Assembly: GCA_009746045.1 (NCBI GenBank)
Contig: RPFO01000097.1
Location: forward strand, 1,172,146 to 1,236,145
Direction: 5' to 3'
Source: Mesostigma viride
Taxonomy: Eukaryota > Streptophyta > Mesostigmatophyceae > Mesostigmatales > Mesostigmataceae
DNA: 64,000 nt
Position 1 is the first letter of the stretch; the number at the start of each line of letters is the position of its first letter. Positions 55,317 through 64,000 of the stretch are shown one piece after another. The notes beneath the pieces are model-generated. The model saw only the letters and a list, made by a program, of their open reading frames with translations, made no database searches and was not told the DNA's origin. The translations under genes were made by a program, and so were the position numbers.

Positions 55317-57817
55317 TATGAGGGCGAGGGGAAGCGCGCACGTGTAGGTAGTGGAGAGGGAGCAGCAGAATGAAAGCGAGGGTAAAAGGGCCAGGGCTAG
55401 GTAGGGTGAGGATGGGCCCCAGTGCGCGAGTGTGCAGATGGGACCTGAGCGAGGGCGAGGGCAAGTGCGCCCAGGTGAGGGCCAGTGAGGGCGGGGGTGA
55501 TGGCACCCAGTTAACAACTAACGATTAACGGCTAGGTGAGGTGTGGGTGGGTTTTCCACCGGGCGATTGCGAAGGGGCCCAGGGCAAGGGCACCTGAGTG
55601 ATGGTGCGAGGTTGGGGGTGAGGGTGCAGGCCAGAGCAAGGGCCAGGGCTATGGCGATGGTGAAGGCTAGGTAGGCCGAGGGCGGGCCCCACTGGGCAAA
55701 CAAATGCACAGGGGGCCTGAGCGAGGGCGTGGGCGAGAGGTGCAGAGAAAGGCTGCGGGTGAGTGAGCCTGAGCGAGGGCAGCAGAGCTTGGGCTGTGCT
55801 CTAGGGTGGGAGTGAGGGCGAGGGCTGGGGACGCCGAACATAAGCGAGGGCCATAGCGGGGATGAAGACCATGGAGGGTGAGGGTGGCCCTCACCTGGCG
55901 AGGGCGAGGGCGAGGGCGAGGGCGAGTGAAAGCGATGGAAAGCAAGGGCGAGGGAAAGCGCGCAGGTGTAGGTAGTGGAGAGGGAGCAGCAGAATGAAAG
56001 CGAGGGTAAAAGGGCCAGGGCTAGGTAGGGTGAGCGGGGCCCCAGTGCGCGAGTGTGCAGATGGTACCTGAGCGAGGGCGAGGGCAAGTGCGCCCAGGTG
56101 AGGGCCAGTGAGGGTGGGGGTGATGGCATCCAGTTGACTACTAACGATTAACGGCTAGGTGAGGTGTGGGTGGGTTTTCCACCGGGCGATTGCAAAGGGG
56201 CCCAGGGCAAGGGCACCTGAGTGATGGTGCGAGGTTGGGGGTGAGGGTGCAGGCCAGAGCAAGGGCCAGGGCTATGGCGATGGTGAAGGCTAGGTAGGCC
56301 GAGGGCGGGCCCCACTGGGCAAACAAATGCACAGGGGGCCTGAGCGAGGGCGCGGGCGAGAGGTGCAGAGGAAGGCTGCGGGTGAGTGAGCCTGAATGAG
56401 GCGGCAGAGCTAGGGCTGTGCTTTAGGGTGGGAGTGAGGGCGAGGGCTGGGGACGCTGAACATAAGCGAGGGCCATAGCGGGGATGAAGACCATGGAGGG
56501 TGAGGGTGGCCCTCACCTGGCGAGGGCGAGGGCGAGGGCGAGGGCGAGTGAAAGCGATGGAAAGCGAGGGCGAGGGGCTAGCGCGCAGGTGTAGGTAGTG
56601 GAGAGGAAGCAGCAGAATGAAAGCGAGGGTAAAAGGGCCAGGGCTAGGTAGGGTGAGAATGGGCCCCAGTGCGCGAGTGTGCAGATGGGACCGTACCTGA
56701 GCGAGGGCGAGGGCAAGTGCGCCCAGGTGAGGTCCAGTGAGGGCGGGGTTGATGGCATCCAGTTGACTACTAACGATTAAAGGCTAGGTGAGGTGTGGGT
56801 GGGTTTTGCACCGGGCATTTGCAAAGGGGCCCAGGGCAAGGGCACCTGAGTGATGGTGCGAGGTTGGGGGTGAGGGTGAAGGCCAGAGCAAGGGCCAGGG
56901 CTATGGCGATGGTGAAGGCTAGGTAGGGCGAGGGCGGGCCCCACTGGGCAAACAAATGCACAGGGGGCCTGAGCGAGGGCGCGGGCGAGAGGTGCAGAGG
57001 AAGGCTGCGGGCGAGTGAGCCTGAGCGAGGGCAGCAGAGCTAGGGCTGTGCTCTAGGGTGGGAGTGAGGGCGAGGGCTGGGGACGCTGAACATAAGCGAG
57101 GGCCATAGCGGGGATGAAGACCATGGAGGGTGAGGGTGGCCCTCACCTGGCGAGGGCGAGGGTAAGGGCAAGGGCGAGGGCGAGGGCGAGTGAAAGCGAT
57201 GGAAAGCGAGGGCGAGGGAAAGCGCGCACGTGTAGGTAGTGGAGAGAGAGCAGCAGGATGAAAGCGAGGGTAAAAGGGCCAGGGCTAGGTAGGGTGAGGA
57301 TGGGCCCCAGTGCGCGAGTGTGCAGATGGGACCTGAGCGAGGGCGAGGGCAAGTGCGCCCAGGTGAGGGCCAGTGAGGGCGGGGGTGATGGCACCGAGTT
57401 GACTACTAACGATTAACGGCTAGGTGAGGTGTGGGTGGGTTTTCCATCGGGCGGTTGCAAAGGGGCCGGGCCCGGGCAAGGGCACCTGAGTGATGGTGCG
57501 AGGTTGGGAATGAGGGTGAAGGCCAGAGCAAGGGCCAGGGCTATGGCGATGGTGAAGGCTAGGTAGGGCGAGTGCGAGCCCCACTGGGTAACCAAATGCA
57601 CAGGAGGCCTGAGCGAGGGCGCGGGCAAGAGGTGCAGAGGAAGGCTGCGGGTAAGAGAGCCTGAGTGAGGGCAGCAGAGCTTGGGCTGTGCTCTAGGGTG
57701 GGAGTGAGGGTGAGGGCTAACGACACTGAACATAAGCGAGGGGCATAGTGGGGATGAAGACCATGAAGGGTGAGGGTGGCCCCCACCCGGCGAGTGCGAA
57801 GGGGACCTGACCGGTTA
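55317..57817. repeat. Satellite array, about 630-bp unit (second block)
   Basis: Continues the same satellite. The phase marker CTAGGTGAGGTGTGG occurs at 55532, 56154, 56783 and 57420, spacings 622, 629 and 637 bp. Each unit carries three to six GAGGGC hexamers near CCTCACCTGG. The final unit breaks off just after this point (57780-57817), where the pure hexamer array begins. Confidence 0.93.
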
Positions 57818-58453
57818 AGGGCGAGGGCGTGAGGGCGAGGGCGAGGGCGAGGGCGAGGGCGAGGGCGAGGGCGAGGGCGAGGGCGAGGGCGAGGGCGAGG
57901 GCGAGGGCGAGGGCGAGGGCGAGGGCGAGGGCGAGGGCGAGGGCGAGGGCGAGGGCGAGGGCGAGGGCGAGGGCGAGGGCGAGGGCGAGGGCGAGGGCGA
58001 GGGCGAGGGCGAGGGCGAGGGCGAGGGCGAGGGCGAGGGCGAGGGCGAGGGCGAGGGCGAGGGCGAGGGCGAGGGCGAGGGCGATCGAGGGCGAGGGCGA
58101 GGGCGAGGGCGAGGGCGAGGGCGAGGGCGAGGGCAAGGGCGAGGGCGAGGGCGAGGGCGAGGGCGAGGGCGAGGGCGAGGGCGAGGGCGAGGGCGAGGGC
58201 GAGGGCAAGGGCGAGGGCGAGGGCGAGGGCGAGGGCGAGGGCGAGGGCGAGGGCGAGGGCAAGAACAAGGGCGAGGGCGAGGGCGAGGGCGAGGGCGAGG
58301 GCAAGGGCGAGGGCGAGGGCGAGGGCGAGGGCGATCGAGGGCGAGGGCGAGGGCGAGGGCGAGGGCGAGGGCGAGGGCGAGGGCGAGGGCGAGGGCGAGG
58401 GCGAGGGCGAGGGCGAGGGCGAGGGCGAGGGCGAGGGCGAGGGCGAGGGCGAG

Positions 58454-58484
<31 letters not shown>

Positions 58485-58565
58485 GCGAGGGCGATCGAGG
58501 GCGAGGGCGAGGGCGAGGGCGAGGGCGAGGGCGAGGGCGAGGGCGAGGGCGAGGGCGAGGGCGAG

Positions 58566-58596
<31 letters not shown>

Positions 58597-61500
58597 GCGA
58601 GGGCGAGGGCGAGGGCGAGGGCGAGGGCGAGGGCGAGGGCGAGGGCGAGGGCGAGGGCGAGGGCGAGGGCGAGGGCGAGGGCGAGGGCGAGGGCGAGGGC
58701 GAGGGCGAGGGCGAGGGCGAGGGCGAGGGCGAGGGCGAGGGCGAGGGCGTGAGGGCGAGGGCGAGGGCGAGGGCGAGGGCGAGGGCGAGGGCGAGGGCGA
58801 GGGCGAGGGCGAGGGCAAGGGCGAGGGCGAGGGTGAGGGCGAGGGCGAGGGCGAGGGCGAGGGCGAGGGCGAGGGCGAGGGCGAGGGCGAGGGCGAGGGC
58901 GAGGGCGAGGGCGAGGGCGAGGGCGAGGGCGAGGGCGAGGGCGAGGGCGAGGGAAAGCGAGGAGTAGGGCGAGGGCAAGGGCGAGGGCGAGGGCGAGGGC
59001 GAGGGCGAGGGCGAGGGCGAGGGCGAGGGCGAGGGCGAGGGCGAGGGCGAGGGCGAGGGCGAGGGCGAGGGCGAGGGCGAGGGCGAGGGCGAGGGCGAGG
59101 GCGAGGGCGAGGGCGAGGGCGAGGGCGAGGGCGAGGGCGAGGGCGAGGGCGAGGGCGAGGGCGAGGGCGAGGGCGAGGGCAAGGGCGAGGACGAGGGCGA
59201 GGGCGAGGGCGAGGGCGATCGAGCGCGAGGGCAAGAACAAGGGCGAGGGCGAGGGCGAGGGCGAGGGCGAGGGCGAGGGCGAGGGCGAGGGCGAGGGCGA
59301 GGGCGAGGGCGAGGGCGAGGGCGAGGGCGAGGGCGATCGAGGGCGAGGGCAAGAACAAGGGCGAGGGCGAGGGCGAGGGCGAGGGCGAGGGCGAGGGCGA
59401 GGGCGAGGGCGAGGGCGAGGGCGAGGGCGAGGGCGAGGGCGAGGGCGAGGGCGAGGGCGAGGGCGAGGGCGAGGGCGAGGGCGAGGGCGAGGGCGAGGGC
59501 GAGGGCGAGGGCGAGGGCGAGGGCGAGGGCGAGGGCGAGGGCGAGGGCGAGGGCGAGGGCGAGGGCGAGGGCGAGGGCGAGGGCGAGGGCGAGGGCGAGG
59601 GCGAGGGCGAGGGCGAGGGCGAGGGCGAGGGCGAGGGCGAGGGCGAGGGCGAGGGCGAGGGCGAGGGCGAGGGCGAGGGCGAGGGCGAGGGCGAGGGCGA
59701 GGGCGAGGGCGAGGGCGAGGGCGAGGGCGAGGGCGAGGGCGAGGGCGAGGGCGAGGGCGAGGGCGAGGGCGAGGGCGAGGGCGAGGGCGAGGGCGAGGGC
59801 GAGGGCGAGGGCGAGGGCGAGGGCGAGGGCGAGGGCGAGGGCGAGGGCGAGGGCGAGGGCGAGGGCGAGGGCGAGGGCGAGGGCGAGGGCGAGGGCGAGG
59901 GCGAGGGCGAGGGCGAGGGCGAGGGCGAGGGCGAGGGCGAGGGCGAGGGCGAGGGCGAGGGCGAGGGCGAGGGCGAGGGCGAGGGCGAGGGCGAGGGCGA
60001 GGGCGAGGGCGAGGGCGAGGGCGAGGGCGAGGGCGAGGGCGAGGGCGAATGCGAGGGCGAGGGCGAGGGCGAGGGCGAGGCCGGAGGCGAGGGCGAGGGC
60101 GAGGGCGAGGGCGAGGGCGAGGGCGAGGGCGAGGGCGAGGGCGAGGGCGAGGGCGAGGGCGAGGGCGAGGGCGAGGGCGAGGGCGAGGGCGAGGGCGAGG
60201 GCGAGGGCGAGGGCGAGGGCGAGGGCGAGGGCGAGGGCGAGGGCGAGGGCGAGGGCGAGGGCGAGGGCGAGGGCGAGGGCGAGGGCGAGGGCGAGGGCAA
60301 GGGCGAGGGCGAGGGCGAGGGCGAGGGCGAGGTCGAGGGCGAGGGCGATGGCGAGGGCGAGGGCGAGGGCGAGGGCGAGGGCGAGGGCGAGGGCGAGGGC
60401 GAGGGCGAGGGCGAGGGCGAGGGCGAGGGCGAGGGCGAGGGCGAGGGCGAGGGCGAGGGCGAGGGCGAGGGCGAGGGCGAGGGCGAGGGCGAGGGCGAGG
60501 GCGATCGAGGGCGAGGGCGAGGGCGAGGGCGAGGGCGAGGGCGAGGGCAAGGGCGAGGGCGAGGGCGAGGGCGAGGGCGAGGGCGAGGGCGAGGGCGATG
60601 GCGAGGGCGAGGGCGAGGGCGAGGGCGAGGGCGAGGGCGAGGGCGAGGGCGAGGGCGAGGGCGAGGGCAAGGGCGAGGGCGAGGGCGAGGGCGAGGGCGA
60701 GGGCGAGGGCGAGGGCGAGGGCGAGGGCGAGGGCGAGGGCGAGGGCGAGGGCGAGGGCGAGGGCGAGGGCGAGGGCGAGGGCGAGGGCGAGGGCAAGGGC
60801 GAGGGCGAGGGCGAGGGCGAGGGCGAGGGCGAGGGCGAGGGCGAGGGCGAGGGCGAGGGCGAGGGCGAGGGCGAGGGCGAGGGCGAGGGCGAGGGCGAGG
60901 GCGAGGGCGAGGGCGAGGGCGAGGGCGAGGGCGAGGGCGAGGGCGAGGGCGAGGGCGAGGGCGAGGGCGAGGGCGAGGGCGAGGGCGAGGGCGAGGGCGA
61001 GGGCGAGGGCGAGGGCGAGGGCGAGGGCGAGGGCGAGGGAAAGCGAGGAGTAGGGCGAGGGCGAGGGCGAGGGCGAGGGCGAGGGCGAGGGCGAGGGCGA
61101 GGGCGAGGGCGAGGGCGAGGGCGAGGGCGAGGGCGAGGGCGAGGGCGAGGGCGAGGGCGAGGGCGAGGGCGAGGGCGAGGGCGAGGGCGAGGGCGAGGGC
61201 GAGGGCGAGGGCGAGGGCGAGGGCGAGGGCGAGGGCGAGGGCGAGGGCGAGGGCGAGGGCGAGGGCGAGGGCGAGGGCGAGGGCGAGGGCGAGGGCGAGG
61301 GCGAGGGCGAGGGCGAGGGCGAGGGCGAGGGCGAGGGCGAGGGCGAGGGCGAGGGCGAGGGCGAGGGCGAGGGCGAGGGCGAGGGCGAGGGCGAGGGCGA
61401 GGGCGAGGGCGAGGGCGAGGGCGAGGGCGAGGGCGAGGGCGAGGGCGAGGGCGAGGGCGAGGGCGAGGGCGAGGGCGAGGGCGAGGGCGAGGGCGAGGGC

Positions 61501-62790
61501 GAGGGCGAGGGCGAGGGCGAGGGCGAGGGCGAGGGCGAGGGCGAGGGCGAGGGCGAGGGCGAGGGCGAGGGCGAGGGCGAGGGCGAGGGCGAGGGCGAGG
61601 GCGAGGGCGAGGGCGAGGGCGAGGGCGAGGGCGAGGGCGAGGGCGAGGGCGAGGGCGAGGGCGAGGGCGAGGGCGAGGGCGAGGGCGAGGGCGAGGGCGA
61701 GGGCGAGGGCGAGGGCGAGGGCGAGGGCGAGGGCGAGGGCGAGGGCGAGGGCGAGGGCGAGGGCGAGGGCGAATGCGAGGGCGAGGGCGAGGGCGAGGGC
61801 GAGGCCGGAGGCGAGGGCGAGGGCGAGGGCGAGGGCGAGGGCGAGGGCGAGGGCGAGGGCGAGGGCGAGGGCGAGGGCGAGGGCGAGGGCGAGGGCGAGG
61901 GCGAGGGCGAGGGCGAGGGCGAGGGCGAGGGCGAGGGCGAGGGCGAGGGCGAGGGCGAGGGCGAGGGCGAGGGCGAGGGCGAGGGCGAGGGCGAGGGCGA
62001 GGGCGAGGGCGAGGGCGAGGGCAAGGGCGAGGGCGAGGGCGAGGGCGAGGGCGAGGTCGAGGGCGAGGGCGATGGCGAGGGCGAGGGCGAGGGCGAGGGC
62101 GAGGGCGAGGGCGAGGGCGAGGGCGAGGGCGAGGGCGAGGGCGAGGGCGAGGGCGAGGGCGAGGGCGAGGGCGAGGGCGAGGGCGAGGGCGAGGGCGAGG
62201 GCGAGGGCGAGGGCGAGGGCGAGGGCGAGGGCGATCGAGGGCGAGGGCGAGGGCGAGGGCGAGGGCGAGGGCGAGGGCAAGGGCGAGGGCGAGGGCGAGG
62301 GCGAGGGCGAGGGCGAGGGCGAGGGCGATGGCGAGGGCGAGGGCGAGGGCGAGGGCGAGGGCGAGGGCGAGGGCGAGGGCGAGGGCGAGGGCGAGGGCAA
62401 GGGCGAGGGCGAGGGCGAGGGCGAGGGCGAGGGCGAGGGCGAGGGCGAGGGCGAGGGCGAGGGCGAGGGCGAGGGCGAGGGCGAGGGCGAGGGCGAGGGC
62501 GAGGGCGAGGGCGAGGGCGAGGGCGAGGGCGAGGGCGAGGGCAAGGGCGAGGGCGAGGGCGAGGGCGAGGGCGAGGGCGAGGGCGAGGGCGAGGGCGAGG
62601 GCGAGGGCGAGGGCGAGGGCGAGGGCGAGGGCGAGGGCGAGGGCGAGGGAAAGCGAGGAGTAGGGCGAGGGCGAGGGCGAGGGCGAGGGCGAGGGCGAGG
62701 GCGAGGGCGAGGGCGAGGGCGAGGGCGAGGGCGAGGGCGAGGGCGAGGGCGAGGGCGAGGGCGAGGGCGAGGGCGAGGGCGAGGGCGAGG
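57818..62790. repeat. GAGGGC hexanucleotide array, about 5 kb, with higher-order repeats
   Basis: About 830 copies of GAGGGC, interrupted by rare variant units: GCGATCGAGG at 58083, 58333, 58494, 59217, 59335, 60503 and 62234; GGGAAAGCGAGGAGTAGG at 58951, 61037 and 62647; GCGAATGCG at 60048 and 61772; GAGGCCGGAGG near 60081 and 61805; GAGGTCG at 60331 and 62055. The variants recur in the same order at offsets of 1724, 1724, 1724, 1730 and 1610 bp, showing a duplicated block of roughly 1.6-1.7 kb. The repeat has no stop codon in any of the six frames, so the very long frames across it are not genes. Confidence 0.97.
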
Positions 62791-63545
62791 CGTGGACCCT
62801 CGACAAGGCGCTGACGTACCGCGCAACTTGACGACGGCACCGTCACTAGAATGCTCCGTCACATCCTCGGCGTCCGCACCCATCGGGCCCAGCTCTACGG
62901 CCAGCTCCCTCCTGTCACCCATATCATCCGACACCGCCGCCTACTCATGGCCGGCCATCTCGCCCGCACAGACCAGGTGAATACCGATGTGGGCCCTGCC
63001 GGGGGGCTTAATTAAGACTGGCCAACCAGGCAGACACCTCCTCCTATGGCAGGGCCCCCTCGTCCCGTCGCCACCCACTGGCCCACTTGCGCGCGCCCCG
63101 CTCCGACGCGGCGCGCGAACCGGACCTACGTGACGCTGCAGCCAGGCTTGAGGATGCAGGGCTTGGGCGAATATCCGTACTCCGTGCCCGCATTATTGAC
63201 AAGGAGAATTGGGCTACCATTTGCGATAAGCATCTTTCCTCAAGGGTATGGCCCTGCTGTCTCCCCACGGCCCCCGCGGCCCATTGCTAGCCAGGGTAGA
63301 AGTCCGCAGGTGGAGGTTATCGACCCTGAGGATAGCCGCTACACTACCGCCGCGTCTGCCATTACAGTAGAGGACCGCGGCTCGGATGAGGGTTATATCC
63401 CCATCGAGGACTATATGGTTGGGGCATGATGCTGACGATATTTGTCCGTTTGTTTAAATTCTGTGTCATTACTTTTCTAATGAGATTAATTGAATAGGAT
63501 GGTACTCCGTGGAATGACACGCAAGTACTATTTGCTTACTTATTG
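62786..63545 (+). pseudogene. LINE ORF2 C-terminal remnant following the hexamer array
   Basis: Starts at the [10 protein letters not shown] position of the reverse-transcriptase C-terminal region (compare LYGCEAWTLDQALSKQL in the copy at 33089) and continues with [30 protein letters not shown] and GRSPQVEVIDPEDSRYTTAA. Several frame breaks occur. The usual DEDYIPI end is altered to DEGYIPIEDYMVG, and the 3' UTR has lost its stem-loop (ACTCCGTGGAATGACACGCA). The tail is a degraded ACTT tract at about 63520-63545. Confidence 0.8.
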
Positions 63546-63600
63546 TATCCCCATCTAGCGCTGCCAGCTAGGGCTGGGGCATCATGCAGACGATCTTCAC
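63546..63600 (+). mobile_element. Second LINE 3'-end scrap in tandem
   Basis: TATCCCCATCTAGCG, then GGCTGGGGCATCATGCAGAC, repeats the ORF2 stop and the start of the 3' UTR directly after the previous copy's tail. It stops after about 55 bp. Confidence 0.6.
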
Positions 63601-64000
63601 GTCATATTGCACGCGGGCCACTCGTGAGGGTTCGAACAACAAACACCTCCACCATGATAGGGGTGAATCACGTACGGCCCCGGCCCCCCCAGCGATGAGG
63701 GACCTGATGATGCACCCTGTTCAAGGCCCTTTTCCGCTACTAGTAAATTCACCATGCCGATTCCGTGTGGATGCACAAGGCAGGGCACCTTGACCAAAGG
63801 CACTGTGCACCTACTGTGGTTATGCCGGATACCGTCGCTCTAGTGCTCTGGCCGAACACATGGCACCGTGCCTACTGTGCGGGACGGCCAGGGCACGGAC
63901 CTCCGGTGCGAGCTCCCAGTTGGACTCACATCGCGCAACATGGTATGGCTAACTTCAAACGCATGGGCCAATGGTATGGCTAATGGTAGCGTGCTGGCCA
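63601..64000. other. No recognisable feature
   Basis: Short overlapping open frames only. No repeat or motif that I can place. Confidence 0.4.

Noticed and set aside
52000-57700. Recurring 60-200-codon Pro/Leu/Ser-rich minus-strand frames
   Set aside because: They repeat with the satellite period and drift in frame; there is no sign of codon constraint.
57559-62934. Three overlapping minus-strand frames of 1,660-1,790 codons, and plus-strand frames up to 771 codons, across the hexamer array
   Set aside because: GAGGGC has no stop in any of six frames. Proteins would be monotonous Arg-Pro, Ser-Pro or Ala-Leu dipeptide repeats. These are repeat artefacts, not genes.

Overview
This is nuclear DNA from a photosynthetic eukaryote, most likely a green alga (chlorophyte or prasinophyte). 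The evidence is two GT-AG spliced genes whose closest known relatives are plant and algal, a chloroplast-type transit peptide on one of them, a short run of plant-type telomere motif (TTTAGGG), GC-rich introns full of minisatellites, and a dense load of eukaryotic LINE, LTR and DNA transposons. Nothing in the window looks bacterial, organellar or viral.

Layout. From 1 to 9.3 kb lies repeat-derived DNA: decayed LINE ORF1 and endonuclease segments, short LINE 3' ends with clear target duplications, a near-perfect long hairpin, a possible tRNA-derived SINE and a LINE-derived element that carries only ORF1. From 9.3 to 14.4 kb (minus strand) is a four-exon FtsH7/FtsH9-type chloroplast AAA+ metalloprotease. 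From 15.8 to 28.9 kb (plus strand, divergent from FtsH across a 1.4 kb gap) is a ten-exon gene for a 2,387-residue ankyrin/RCC1 protein, the counterpart of the plant ankyrin-RCC1 family (Arabidopsis At3g03790 type). All ten exons join in frame without a stop. These two are the only host genes I can support.

From 29 to 51.8 kb is a transposon graveyard with some fresh material: an intact LINE ORF1 in a second ORF1-only element, two LINE copies facing away from each other, a piggyBac-like element with TTAA ends and palindromic subterminal sequences, and a complete LTR retrotransposon (38654-47131) with nearly identical LTRs and a perfect 5-bp target duplication. The LTR element has copia-like reverse transcriptase and RNase H but an apparent protease placed after the integrase. 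From 52 to 57.8 kb is a satellite of about 630 bp per unit, interrupted by a hAT transposon fragment. From 57.8 to 62.8 kb is an almost pure GAGGGC hexamer array of about 5 kb with its own higher-order repeats. It ends exactly in a truncated LINE reverse transcriptase.

The features most worth following up are the LTR element's domain order, the ORF1-only LINE family, the conserved 3' stem-loop of the abundant LINE, the hairpin at 2 kb, the piggyBac-like element, and the chain satellite to hexamer array to LINE junction. Exon borders and homologies were read by eye; no alignment or database search was run.
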